From the NCBI GenBank assembly GCA_002418835.1, contig DIEX01000007.1:1-20148 (forward strand): a DNA stretch of 20,148 bases, in the 5' to 3' direction. This DNA is from Spirochaetia bacterium UBA5763 (GTDB taxonomy: Bacteria > Spirochaetota > UBA4802 > UBA5550). Below the pieces are notes generated by a model. That model worked only from the letters and a program-made list of their open reading frames with translations, was not told the origin of the DNA and made no database searches. Made by a program: the position numbers and the translations under genes. Of the stretch, positions 1-7,649 are shown one piece after another (the stretch's first letter is position 1; each line of letters opens with the position of its first letter).

Positions 1-153
1 ATGCACTATCCCCGAAGGCCTGAAGATACCACGCAAATTACAAAGCAAGGTAATAAAATGATAATACGCAGTGAGTATCCATTACCAGATCGGCTTCCCG
101 ATCTGGTAATCCGACATAATCACAAATTCATTTATATATACAGGGGGAACTGA
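1..153 (+). CDS. Possible small ORF upstream of erf, perhaps cut at its 5' end
   Basis: An open frame of 50 codons starts at the first base of the window and stops at 151-153. Its TGA shares one base with the ATG of the erf gene, the same TGATG arrangement seen at 1677-1681 between two real genes. That overlap is the main support for it being coding. An internal ATG at 58 would give only 31 residues. The true start may lie outside the window. The product has no recognisable domain. A perfect inverted repeat lies inside the frame and makes the peptide partly repetitive (LPDRLPDL), so this stretch could instead be a non-coding leader. Coding status is uncertain. Confidence 0.35.
   Translation: MHYPRRPEDTTQITKQGNKMIIRSEYPLPDRLPDLVIRHNHKFIYIYRGN
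81..110. repeat. Perfect 13-bp inverted repeat with 4-nt loop upstream of erf
   Basis: Bases 81-93 are the exact reverse complement of 98-110, separated by CTTC at 94-97. As RNA this is a strong 13-bp hairpin. As DNA it is a 30-bp near-palindrome that could bind a dimeric protein. No run of T follows, so it is not a classical intrinsic terminator. It sits 43 bases before the erf start, at the head of the early gene block. A regulatory role (operator, attenuator or mRNA 5' stabiliser) is inference. Confidence 0.7.
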
Positions 154-791
154 TGAACTACACCGCCAACATGGCTGAGTTAAGCAAGGCTTTAAAAGAT
201 CTCAATAAAGAACTGGATAACCCGAAAAATTCAGCAATAAATCCATTTTTCAAATCCAAATATGCACCGTTAAATGACATACTCTCGTACATAAGACCGC
301 TAATGGCAGAACACGGTTTGTCTATTGTTCAGAATACATTAACACAAAATGAAGCAATAGGCATACAGACAATGATTATACATGAATCCGGTCAGTTTAT
401 ACAGTCAGACATCATGTTTATCAAGACAGACAAAGACACAGCACAGGGACAGGGAAGCGCAATCACATACGGCAGACGTTATCAGTTATCGGCAATGCTA
501 TCTATTGCATCAGAGGATGATGATGACGGTAATTCAGCAAGCAAACAACCAGAGAATAAACCGGAAAGCAAGCACACACCCGCAGCACTAAAGAACCCGA
601 AAGGTGAAATAGAACTCCAGAAAGGCGACCATGTAAAAATCATGCAGGAACTTGATAAAGTCAAGAATGAAAAGCAATTAAAATTCTATTACGACAAACG
701 TGCAAAATTCACATGGACTACTGAAGAAATTACAGAGCAGGACAAATTTGTCGAACAGTTAAAAGCACAATGGACGGAGGCTACCGCATGA
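153..791 (+). CDS. erf: ERF-family single-strand DNA annealing protein
   Basis: This is a recombinase of the ERF superfamily (phage P22 Erf type). Such proteins bind single-stranded DNA and anneal complementary strands, supporting phage recombination, genome circularisation and repair. The family core spans about residues 5-125. It includes the conserved NPFFKSKYAPLNDI segment (30-43) and the GSAITYGRRYQLSAMLSIAS block (101-120), followed by an acidic EDDDDGN turn. The C-terminal third (about 127-212) is lysine- and glutamate-rich and probably a flexible or partner-binding tail. At 212 residues it has a normal length for the family. The start at 153 is preceded by an AGGGGGA-type ribosome binding site. 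It shares four bases with the next gene (ATGA). SSB and RusA later in the same block fit a phage recombination module. Confidence 0.95.
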   Translation: MNYTANMAELSKALKDLNKELDNPKNSAINPFFKSKYAPLNDILSYIRPLMAEHGLSIVQNTLTQNEAIGIQTMIIHESGQFIQSDIMFIKTDKDTAQGQGSAITYGRRYQLSAMLSIASEDDDDGNSASKQPENKPESKHTPAALKNPKGEIELQKGDHVKIMQELDKVKNEKQLKFYYDKRAKFTWTTEEITEQDKFVEQLKAQWTEATA

Positions 792-1237
792 ACGAACTTC
801 AAATACCAATTGAAGGAAATCTGACGTTGCATGAACTCGGCAACAACCCGAATACATTCCCTGAAGAGGTATGCGCCGCCGGGCTTGATGTAATTAAGGT
901 ATTAGAAGCGCAAATTAAATTCTATAAGCAAAACATTACAGCTAACATGATACAGCGCATGAACAACGACAACGCTACAAAGCTGAAGTTTATCAACACC
1001 AGAGGAGAAGAAAAAACCCTCACACTCAAAAACGGCTCAATGAAGCTCAACACTGATATCAAAGACTATGATAAGTACATAGAGAAAGCGGGATATGTAC
1101 CCGAAATGCTTGGTAAAATGATATTTCAGCCGTTCCCCTGGAAGGAGATGAAAGAGATCCGCAAGCAGGGAGGAGAGCTTCAGGTGCTTGTCGATGAACT
1201 TTACAAAGAGGGGCAGTCCTCACTGACTATTGAGTGA
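788..1237 (+). CDS. Hypothetical protein, 149 aa, between erf and the HNH gene
   Basis: I do not recognise this protein. The start at 788 is chosen because a GGAGG lies seven bases upstream (776-780) and the ATG overlaps the erf stop as ATGA. An in-frame ATG at 770 would lie inside that ribosome binding site. The protein is soluble, with a probable helical segment around residues 30-60 (LDVIKVLEAQIKFYKQNI), a lysine-rich middle with a short beta-like stretch, and an acidic C-terminus. There are no cysteine pairs or membrane segments. Its position directly after erf suggests a recombination accessory role, for example an exonuclease modulator or annealing partner. That is inference from location only. 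Confidence 0.8.
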   Translation: MNELQIPIEGNLTLHELGNNPNTFPEEVCAAGLDVIKVLEAQIKFYKQNITANMIQRMNNDNATKLKFINTRGEEKTLTLKNGSMKLNTDIKDYDKYIEKAGYVPEMLGKMIFQPFPWKEMKEIRKQGGELQVLVDELYKEGQSSLTIE

Positions 1238-1244
1238 GGCAACT

Positions 1245-1679
1245 ATGAGCAATTATTCAGAGAAACTTAAAGACCCACGATGGCAAAAGAAGCGACTGGA
1301 AATATTTCAGCGAGATAACTGGACGTGCAAATTTTGTGGTGATACAAAATCAATGTTAATGGTACATCATTTTAAATATGAAGGTGATCCATGGGAGGTC
1401 GGCAATGAACATCTGGCGACTTGTTGCGCAAAATGTCACAATGAAGAACACGAAGAACTTGAACTTGCAAAACATTTATTTTTTTCAGAAATTGTAGAAA
1501 GCTCCGTAGTTTATAATTCTTTAACATCAATAATTACACTTTCTCGCAAATCAGGCGTCCCTGTCTCAAGTGTTTTTAAATTGATAGAGAAATGTTTTGA
1601 ATATGATGATGAGTTTATTTTCACTCTCTCTTCTTTGTTTTCCGAAAGATTATTAAAAAAAATTAAAGGTGAAAACTGA
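1245..1679 (+). CDS. HNH endonuclease-like protein
   Basis: The N-terminal half is an HNH (beta-beta-alpha metal) domain. It has a DPRWQKKRLEIFQRDNWTC lead-in, a zinc-type pair C28/C31, the HH at 41-42, an asparagine near 54 in a GNEHL context, and C61/C64 with H65 and H69. This matches the usual CxxC...HH...N...CxxCH...H layout of phage HNH proteins, which nick or cut DNA. The remaining residues (about 72-144) are helical and of unknown role. The start at 1245 has GAGG five bases upstream. A TTG at 1230 in the same frame is possible but overlaps the previous gene more deeply. The C-terminal coding half is AT-richer than its neighbours. The stop overlaps the next ATG as TGATG. It could be a homing-type or DNA-processing nuclease. 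Confidence 0.85.
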   Translation: MSNYSEKLKDPRWQKKRLEIFQRDNWTCKFCGDTKSMLMVHHFKYEGDPWEVGNEHLATCCAKCHNEEHEELELAKHLFFSEIVESSVVYNSLTSIITLSRKSGVPVSSVFKLIEKCFEYDDEFIFTLSSLFSERLLKKIKGEN

Positions 1680-2390
1680 TGCAGTACATATTTGATATTG
1701 AAGATGCAATCAGTTACGGCCTTGAAGAATCCGTAATCCTGTATAATATCAAATATTGGATTATGGTCAACAAAGCCAATGGTGTTAATTTTTTCGATGA
1801 ACACACATGGACATATAATTCAATCAAAGCATACAAAGAACTTTTCCCATTCTGGACTGATAAGCAAATCAGAAGAATATTAAAATCTCTTCAAGAACAG
1901 AATGTTTTAATAACCGGAAACTATAATAAAAAGACTTATGACCGTACTTTATGGTATGCCCTTTCGGACGAATCCATTTTACCAAACGGGCAAATGGAAG
2001 TGTCTAAACAGGCAAATGGAAGTGACCAAACGGGCGAACCTATACCAAATGTAAACACAGATAATAAACCAAATAGAAAACCAAATAATAAGTTAAGCGA
2101 AGAATCGCTGTTTATGTTTGAAACTTTTTGGGCGTTATACAACAAGAAAAAGAATAAAGCAGGATGCTTAAAAGTATGGGCTAAAATATCACCTGAACTT
2201 TATTCAGAAATACTTGCTCATGTTGGCGAATATGTTCGTGATACACCGAATAAAAGATACAGACTTAATCCTTTCCGATACTTGTCAGAAGAACGCTGGA
2301 CAGATGAACCAGATCTATCTGACGCAACAACCACGCATTTTGATTATCAACAACGACTCGCAGAAAACGAAAAACTATTCGGAGAAAACA

Positions 2391-2410
<20 letters not shown>
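1679..2410 (+). CDS. Lambda O-like replication initiator with internal origin
   Basis: This is a phage replication initiator or replisome organiser, inferred from architecture. Residues 1-95 look like a winged-helix DNA-binding domain: aromatic N-terminus, then FPFWTDKQIRRILKSLQEQ as the recognition region at 56-74 and LITGNYNKK as a wing. Residues 100-140 form a polar Asn/Lys/Pro linker. Residues 146-210 form a second domain with the FETFWALYNKKKNKAGCLKVW and RYRLNPFRYLSEERW patterns seen at the C-terminus of many phage initiators and DnaT-like proteins. The linker is encoded by 22-bp tandem repeats followed by AT-rich DNA, as at lambda ori inside gene O. The next gene overlaps its end and would correspond to the helicase loader. 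Recognition of the exact family is moderate. Confidence 0.75.
1984..2095. other. Candidate replication origin: iterons plus AT-rich region inside the initiator gene
   Basis: Two near-identical 22-bp units lie head to tail at 1984-2005 and 2006-2027. They share AAAC(G/A)GGCAAATGGAAGTG and differ at only a few positions. A third unit starts at 2028 and matches over AAACGGGC before it diverges. AT-rich DNA follows (about 2041-2095) and contains a second repeat, AAACCAAATA, at 2066-2075 and 2078-2087. Iterons beside an AT-rich unwinding zone in the middle of an initiator gene is the lambda/lambdoid origin design. The role is inferred, and the repeats are seen directly. Confidence 0.55.
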
Positions 2411-3150
<740 letters not shown>

Positions 3151-3154
<4 letters not shown>

Positions 3155-3363
3155 AACCATGCACGAAGGTAAAACACCTCAACCGCAAAGCAGCGGAGAA
3201 AGCAGCACACAGAATGTTTGAGCAGACCGGGAGCAAGTGCCTTGTGTATAAATGCCCGAAGTGTCACGGCTGGCATATCGGCAGACCTTCAATGTATAAG
3301 AACCCGGACATATACAATCAGAACGTAAACAAATTATTTGAACGAACAGGAGTGAACAGATGA
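3151..3363 (+). CDS. Small zinc-ribbon-like protein
   Basis: This 70-residue basic protein starts with an ATGA overlap on the previous stop and has AAGGA upstream. It carries KCPKCHGWHIG around residues 34-44, a CPxCxxWH motif common in small phage proteins with a half zinc ribbon. A further cysteine lies just before it in KCLVYKC, and another at position 4. The N-terminus (NRKAAEKAAHRMFEQTG) is helical and basic. The fold suggests nucleic-acid binding or a structural metal site. Its role is unknown. Confidence 0.75.
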
Positions 3364-3539
3364 TATCAACCTTTTTCAAATACGCAGATTTTTTCAGAGA
3401 GTTTGAACGGATATTCACAGGCCGCACTTTTAGAAGCAGATGGATATTCAGTACAGGAAGCAATTATTTTGGTTATGTAAATTACTGCATGAGGCACAGA
3501 GCAGCAGTGAAGAGAATAAAAAACAGGAGAAGAAAGTAA
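3360..3539 (+). CDS. Small basic protein, 59 aa
   Basis: This reading frame starts at 3360 with AGGAG seven bases upstream. Its ATG overlaps the previous stop, and its TAA at 3537-3539 abuts the next start at 3540. That perfect fit between neighbours is the main evidence for the gene. The product is aromatic-rich in the first half (FFKYADFFREFERIF) and very basic at the end (KRIKNRRRK), which suggests nucleic-acid binding or membrane association. No family is recognised. Confidence 0.7.
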   Translation: MISTFFKYADFFREFERIFTGRTFRSRWIFSTGSNYFGYVNYCMRHRAAVKRIKNRRRK

Positions 3540-3740
3540 ATGGAAAATTCAACAACAGGTAGTTCAAGCGGTGGAATAAGTTTTATAGGATTACTAACTA
3601 TTGTGTTTATTGTATTAAAACTAACAGGAGTTATAAAATGGTCATGGTTATGGGTGATTGCTCCGGCATGGATACCATTAGTGATTTATTTGATAATTGC
3701 CCTGATTGTTTTTTTGTTAGCTAACTCAAGGAGAAAGTAA
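3540..3740 (+). CDS. Small two-span membrane protein (Fragile-X-F-like)
   Basis: The 66-residue product has a short Gly/Ser-rich N-terminus followed by two hydrophobic segments, about residues 14-29 and 34-61, and a basic NSRRK end. The FIGLLTIVFIVLKLTGVIKW-SWLWVIAPAWIP pattern is the one annotated in many phages as transmembrane Fragile-X-F-associated protein. AGGAGA lies nine bases upstream of the start. The gene abuts its neighbours on both sides without a gap. It will sit in the inner membrane, and its function in the phage is not known. Confidence 0.8.
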   Translation: MENSTTGSSSGGISFIGLLTIVFIVLKLTGVIKWSWLWVIAPAWIPLVIYLIIALIVFLLANSRRK

Positions 3741-4166
3741 ATGGCATCAGACCTTAACAGAGTAATATTAGTCGGCAGGCTCACCCGTGACCCTGAGCTA
3801 AGGTACACCCCCGCAGGCGCAGCAGTATGCAGCTTTTCACTCGCTAACGGCAGAACATTCACGCAGGGCAGTGAGAAGAAGGAGCAGACTTCATACTTTG
3901 ATTGTGTCGCATGGTCAAAGCTCGGTGAAGTGATTGCGGAATATTGCAAAAAAGGAAAACAGATCGCAGTCGAAGGAAGACTTCAGCAGCGCAGATGGGA
4001 CGATTCAGAGGGCAACAAGAAAAGTAAAATTGAAGTTGTTGTAGAGAACTTTCAATTTCTATCAGGCGGGAAAAGTGAAGAACAGAGCAGCGGTACTGGC
4101 AATCCACCTGACAGTAAATACTACGAAGAGAATCCGTTCTCTGATGATGATATCCCGTTCGAGTAG
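3741..4166 (+). CDS. ssb: Single-stranded DNA-binding protein
   Basis: This is a phage SSB of bacterial type. The OB-fold occupies about residues 1-110 and opens with DLNRVILVGRLTRDPELRYT (residues 4-23), then AVCSFSLANGR, YFDCVAWSKLGEVIAEYCKKG and VEGRLQQRRWDD. A low-complexity linker leads to the acidic tail DDDIPFE at the very C-terminus. That tail is the peptide through which SSBs recruit replication and repair proteins. At 141 residues it has normal length. A GGAGAAAG ribosome binding site overlaps the end of the upstream gene. It coats single strands during replication and works with the ERF annealing protein. It ends in a TAG stop. Confidence 0.97.
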   Translation: MASDLNRVILVGRLTRDPELRYTPAGAAVCSFSLANGRTFTQGSEKKEQTSYFDCVAWSKLGEVIAEYCKKGKQIAVEGRLQQRRWDDSEGNKKSKIEVVVENFQFLSGGKSEEQSSGTGNPPDSKYYEENPFSDDDIPFE

Positions 4167-4171
4167 GCAAT

Positions 4172-5668
4172 ATGAATTTTATATATAATGATATTACTTT
4201 CGGGGATCTATTTGCCGGCGGTGGTGGAGTTACAACAGGGGCTCTCTCACTTCCGGGCGTAAAGGTCTTGTGGGCTCTCAATCATGATCCGGTTTCAATA
4301 GCCACGCATGAAAAGAATCATCCGGAGACAAGACATTTTCAGGCAGATATCAGGCAGCAGGATGAAAAGGAACTCGATAGGGTGGATATTCTCTGGGCAT
4401 CTCTGGAATGCACACAGTTCAGCAACGCCAAAGGAGGCAAGCCGAAAGATGCCGACAGCAGGACTCTGGCCGATGAAATGCCGCGCTATGTAAAGCACTG
4501 CAATCCGTCTGTATTTATGATTGAAAATGTCCGGGAGTTTTTAACCTGGGGCCCCCTTGATGATAATGGGAAGCCGATAAAGTCAAAAAAAGGAGATGAT
4601 TTCAGGCGCTGGATAAAAGAGATGAAGGATCTCGGGTACCCGAATTGTGAGTGGAGGATATTAAATGCCGCTGATTACGGTTGCCATACCAGGAGAGAAA
4701 GGCTTTTTATCATCTTCACAAAAAAGGACATCCCGATCCGCTGGAAATCTGCCACACATCACCCGGATGCAGAAAATATCCTCGGTCTGCCGCAGTGGAA
4801 ACCGGTTAAAGAGTGTATAGATCTTGATAATCACGGAAGATCTATTTTTGGACGGACAAAGCCGCTTTCTGAAAATACACTTCGGAGAATAGCGGGAGGA
4901 ATTAAAAAGTTTTATCCTGATATGTATTTTTTAATGAAATACTATGGCACGGGAGAAAACGTTACAAGTATAAACGAGCCCTGTCATACAGTGACAACAA
5001 AGGACCGTCATGCCCTTGTGTCGATTGAAAGGAAGAATTTTCTGGTTGAGTATTACGGCAGGGATGATGCAACGGCAAGCATTGAAAAGCCATGTCATGT
5101 TATTAGCACAAACAACAGACATGCACTTTGTACTGTCGAGAAAAAGCAGTTCATTACAGATCATGTATGGGGAGGTCAGTCTCAACTGGTAGAAAAGCCT
5201 TTAAAGACTCAAATGACAAGACAGACGAAGCAACTGATAACCTGCCAGTTTGTCTCCGAACAATACAATAGTAATGGTAAGCCTGAAGCAAATAATAAGT
5301 CGTTGAATAAACCTGCAGGAGCTATCACGACAAGAGAGAAGTTTCAGTTTATAACTGCATATTTTAACAGCTCCGGGCATCCAGAATCACAGAATCAAAG
5401 TATTGAAAAGCCACTGAATGCTGTTATGACATCAAATAAGTATGCGCTTGTATCAGGGGTTGATTTCGATATATCAATGCGGTTTCTCACGCCTGAAGAA
5501 CTTGCCGAAATATCAGGATTCCCGCGCGGATATTTTAATCATAACGAATTAAAACTCTCATGGAAATCTAAGGTCAAGATGATCGGCAATGCGGTACCAA
5601 CAGGCCTTGCAGCTGCAACTATTGAGCCTATGTTATTTCAATTAAAATATTTATATCAAATTGCATAA
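4172..5668 (+). CDS. DNA (cytosine-5)-methyltransferase with repeated target-recognition region
   Basis: This orphan phage C5 methyltransferase transfers a methyl group from SAM to cytosine. Motif I is FGDLFAGGGGVTTGA (residues 10-24). Motif IV is SLECTQFSNAKGG (77-89) with catalytic C80, in place of the usual PPCQ-type PC. Related phage enzymes have PEC, so Leu-Glu is a further deviation. Motif VI is ENV at 118-120. Motif VIII is TRRERLF at 173-179, and motif X is GNAVP at 472-476. Between VIII and X the protein is much longer than in simple enzymes and holds five copies of a roughly 36-residue repeat. No restriction endonuclease lies beside it, so protection from host restriction is the likely role. 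The start at 4172 has only a weak TAGG-type ribosome binding site, but it follows ssb closely. Confidence 0.93.
   Translation: MNFIYNDITFGDLFAGGGGVTTGALSLPGVKVLWALNHDPVSIATHEKNHPETRHFQADIRQQDEKELDRVDILWASLECTQFSNAKGGKPKDADSRTLADEMPRYVKHCNPSVFMIENVREFLTWGPLDDNGKPIKSKKGDDFRRWIKEMKDLGYPNCEWRILNAADYGCHTRRERLFIIFTKKDIPIRWKSATHHPDAENILGLPQWKPVKECIDLDNHGRSIFGRTKPLSENTLRRIAGGIKKFYPDMYFLMKYYGTGENVTSINEPCHTVTTKDRHALVSIERKNFLVEYYGRDDATASIEKPCHVISTNNRHALCTVEKKQFITDHVWGGQSQLVEKPLKTQMTRQTKQLITCQFVSEQYNSNGKPEANNKSLNKPAGAITTREKFQFITAYFNSSGHPESQNQSIEKPLNAVMTSNKYALVSGVDFDISMRFLTPEELAEISGFPRGYFNHNELKLSWKSKVKMIGNAVPTGLAAATIEPMLFQLKYLYQIA
4967..5455 (+). repeat. Five protein-level repeats in the methyltransferase target-recognition region
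   Basis: The shared pattern is S(I/L)xxPxxxxTTxxxxALV. Copies start at residues 266, 303, 339, 377 and 410, spaced 33-38 residues apart. Examples are SINEPCHTVTTKDRHALVS, SIEKPCHVISTNNRHALCT and SIEKPLNAVMTSNKYALVS. The third copy is the most degenerate. The DNA copies have diverged, so the duplication is old. Confidence 0.85.
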
Positions 5669-5686
5669 ACACTGAGGAGACATAAG

Positions 5687-5947
5687 ATGATTAAACTAAA
5701 ACTCAGAGGCAAACACTGTCCGGTGAACTTCACCGGCAGAACCAGAATCGAAGCAAAGCCGGTTATCGGGGGGCTGCTTGAATACGAGCTTAACCCTGAT
5801 ACGCTGACAGATTTATTCGATGAACTATGTGAACGGATAATAAAGTTAAGCGAAGAGAACCGGAGACTTGATTCAAGATTAGTCGCACGCATAACAGCAA
5901 AGCCGGATGATAACAGAGTACAGGTCGGTAAAGGTTATGGAGATTGA
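5687..5947 (+). CDS. Hypothetical protein, 86 aa
   Basis: The start at 5687 is preceded by a GAGGAG ribosome binding site after an 18-base gap from the methyltransferase. The N-terminus (MIKLKLRGKHCPVNFTGRTR) looks beta-rich and basic. The middle and end are helical, with LTDLFDELCERIIKLSEENRRL forming a possible short coiled coil. No known domain is recognised. It overlaps the next gene by 11 bases. Confidence 0.7.
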   Translation: MIKLKLRGKHCPVNFTGRTRIEAKPVIGGLLEYELNPDTLTDLFDELCERIIKLSEENRRLDSRLVARITAKPDDNRVQVGKGYGD

Positions 5948-6215
5948 AAAGATCACCATATACAACGATATAAACCCTGTAATACAAGAGCAGCTGCATG
6001 AGCATTACAGGGCATGGAACGCGAACAGGCAGAAGCACAGTGTAAACAGGGGCGGTAAAGGTATTAAAGGATATTTGAAATGCACAAACTGTAAGAAGTA
6101 TTTCCCCGAAGAGGATACAGTAATTATCCGGTTCTCTTCAGGGAGAACAACGCGCAGATGCTTATTATGTGACAGAACTATGACTGCAAACAACAGAACA
6201 CGGAGGCGCAAATGA
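5937..6215 (+). CDS. Small zinc-finger-like protein
   Basis: Two CxxC pairs, C49/C52 in a KCTNCKKYFP context and C75/C78 in RCLLCDR, are spaced like a four-cysteine zinc site. The C-terminus is strongly basic (NNRTRRRK). Together these suggest a small nucleic-acid-binding protein. The start at 5937 (92 residues) is preferred because it gives a modest overlap with the previous gene and has AAAGG just upstream. An in-frame ATG at 5907 would add ten residues without a better ribosome binding site. The stop overlaps the start of the next, interrupted reading frame as ATGA. Confidence 0.7.
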   Translation: MEIEKITIYNDINPVIQEQLHEHYRAWNANRQKHSVNRGGKGIKGYLKCTNCKKYFPEEDTVIIRFSSGRTTRRCLLCDRTMTANNRTRRRK

Positions 6216-6352
6216 CAGAGTTATTTGAATAGGCTCAGAAGGCGTTAAAAGACTGGCAGGATAGAAAGATATCAGACTTTAACCTGATAATCGAGCAGAA
6301 CAGAATAATTACTGAATTAAAAAAGAGGCTCAATGAAAACAACCCTGGTTAA
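6212..6352 (+). pseudogene. Small ORF interrupted by an in-frame amber codon
   Basis: A strong GGAGG (6202-6206) lies six bases before an ATG at 6212 that overlaps the upstream stop as ATGA, exactly as the neighbouring real genes do. The frame reads MTELFE, hits TAG at 6230-6232, then continues open for 39 codons to TAA at 6350-6352, overlapping the next gene. The continuation is helical and charged (AQKALKDWQDRKISDF, then IITELKKRL), like a small coiled-coil phage protein. A single C-to-T change from CAG (Gln) would explain the stop. There is no alternative ATG, GTG or TTG in frame soon after it. It could be a nonsense mutation, a suppressed amber, or a sequencing error. Confidence 0.6.
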
Positions 6353-6803
6353 AAAGCCCGTACTCCCTGAAGATGTGGGACTCAACGCATACTTTCCGGT
6401 ACACCCTTCAGACGTGGAATACTGCGGGAAATTCGGTGACGGTGAAATGGTACAGTCAGACATTAAGAAAGATAGGTTCTATCCGCTGACACAGAAATAC
6501 TGGGCTTTGTGTAATCTCATAGCAAACAATCACAAGATAGACCCTGCGCTTGATTTTCTCGATAACAAGAACACTGTGGATGAATACCTGAAGCTCAGAC
6601 TGAACTGCATTGAAAGCCGTATTGTATTCCCTGACGGTACAGTACATGTCCGTACAGGGAGCATCAGCAACCAGGCAAAAGACAAGGATGCTTTTCAGGA
6701 ATATTACAACAATGCAATTCAGATAATGAGCGAAGTGTCAGGCATATCAGTGCATGACCTTGAGATGAACTGGATGGATTACGAATGTGGGGTTGAAGTA
6801 TGA
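6333..6803 (+). CDS. DUF1367-like phage protein
   Basis: The 156-residue product resembles the DUF1367 phage family, whose function is unknown and which commonly sits near RusA and other early genes. Features that match are a central DIKKDRFYPLTQKYWALCNL segment, then a helix, then the VFPDGTVHVRTGSISNQ block (residues about 98-114), and the C-terminal FQEYYNNAIQIMSEVSGISV helix. AAGAGG lies just upstream of the ATG. The gene overlaps both the interrupted frame before it and rusA after it. The family call is by pattern memory and is moderate. Confidence 0.7.
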   Translation: MKTTLVKKPVLPEDVGLNAYFPVHPSDVEYCGKFGDGEMVQSDIKKDRFYPLTQKYWALCNLIANNHKIDPALDFLDNKNTVDEYLKLRLNCIESRIVFPDGTVHVRTGSISNQAKDKDAFQEYYNNAIQIMSEVSGISVHDLEMNWMDYECGVEV

Positions 6804-7156
6804 TAATACTTGATGTTGAAAATGTAAAGCTCCCTTCTGTAAATCGTAAGTATGGGTATAATCCAAAGACAGGGAAACTGTATCTTGATTCTCGGTATAG
6901 ACTTTTTGCAGATACACTTACGGAGCTTATGACTGATTACAGTCGAAAGATAATTCTCAACCCTCCGTACACTGTGAGGATCTTTGTCGAGACATACCTT
7001 GATATTGATAATTTCGTAAAGCCTGTTTTTGACGGAATGAAAAAAGCAGGGATAATCGATGACGATAAGAACATACATCATTTTGCAGTAATTAAAGAAC
7101 CGGCAAAGAAAGGAGCCGGAAGCAAAATCATAGTGGAGATTGAGACATGGAAATGA
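6800..7156 (+). CDS. rusA: RusA-family Holliday junction resolvase
   Basis: RusA dimers cut four-way DNA junctions formed during phage recombination and replication, before packaging. The signature is clear: LDIDNFVKPVFDGMKKAGII (residues 67-86) followed by DDDKN. In E. coli RusA the catalytic residues are D70, D72 and D91 with K76. The matching residues here are D68, D70, one of D87-D89, and K74. At 118 residues it has the normal family length. The start overlaps the preceding stop as ATGA. It belongs with the ERF protein and SSB in one recombination set. Confidence 0.95.
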   Translation: MIILDVENVKLPSVNRKYGYNPKTGKLYLDSRYRLFADTLTELMTDYSRKIILNPPYTVRIFVETYLDIDNFVKPVFDGMKKAGIIDDDKNIHHFAVIKEPAKKGAGSKIIVEIETWK

Positions 7157-7347
7157 ACATACCAGTATTGATGCAGTTTGCTTATTGTGTGTTTGTAGTA
7201 TGTAGCGTTGTACTTGGTGCTTTTCTCGGATTGCTTATATTCTTCTGCCTGTTCGTTTATTTCTGCATGAGCTTTAAGCCGACACGGAATGACGCTGTTA
7301 TGATTAAGCGACACTGGGTGAACTTATGGAGAGGTAGAGCGAAGTGA
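7147..7347 (+). CDS. Small membrane protein
   Basis: The 66-residue product has one long hydrophobic stretch, about residues 8-42, rich in Val, Leu, Phe and Cys (LGLLIFFCLFVYFC). It could span the membrane once or as a hairpin. A basic C-terminal tail follows (MIKRHWVNLWRGRAK). GGAG eight bases upstream supports the start at 7147. An in-frame ATG at 7153 would give the ATGA overlap with rusA seen elsewhere. The function is unknown. Early-region phage membrane proteins of this kind are sometimes superinfection-exclusion factors, but nothing here proves that. Confidence 0.65.
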   Translation: MEMNIPVLMQFAYCVFVVCSVVLGAFLGLLIFFCLFVYFCMSFKPTRNDAVMIKRHWVNLWRGRAK

Positions 7348-7649
7348 GTAAAGCAAGAGATGATTATTACAGACTCAAAGAAGAAGTTGATAAATATCAC
7401 GAAGGATTCAGGGGCGGCATACATGAATATGTCGAGGAGCTTAAATCAGAAAACGAAGCTTTAAAACAATCACAAAGTCAAAAGCAGAAAATAAAACTGT
7501 ATGAGAAGATTGAAAAACTCGAAGCCGAAAAAGTGGAGTTGATAAAGTTGCTTAAAAAATGCCATTATTTCACAGAAGCATCATGTCAAGGATGTAATAT
7601 GAGCAATAAAATTGCTGAACTTCTGAAAAAACATGGAGTTACCCTATGA
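7344..7649 (+). CDS. Coiled-coil protein with C-terminal cysteine cluster
   Basis: The gene starts with GTG, overlapping the upstream stop as GTGA, with a GGAGAGG ribosome binding site nearby. Residues about 8-70 are a strongly charged helical region with heptad spacing (EYVEELKSENEALKQ, then LYEKIEKLEAEKVELIKLLKK), predicted to be a coiled coil. The end carries KCHYFTEASCQGCNMSNK (three cysteines, one CxxC), a possible metal site. Similar coiled-coil plus Cys proteins are common small phage early products of unknown role. Confidence 0.75.
   Translation: MSKARDDYYRLKEEVDKYHEGFRGGIHEYVEELKSENEALKQSQSQKQKIKLYEKIEKLEAEKVELIKLLKKCHYFTEASCQGCNMSNKIAELLKKHGVTL

Noticed and set aside
6230..6232. 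Genome-wide recoding of TAG as a sense codon, as in some phages
   Set aside because: The ssb gene ends naturally after DDDIPFE with TAG, and the genes ending at 9408 and 17894 also use TAG. The amber at 6230 is a single case.
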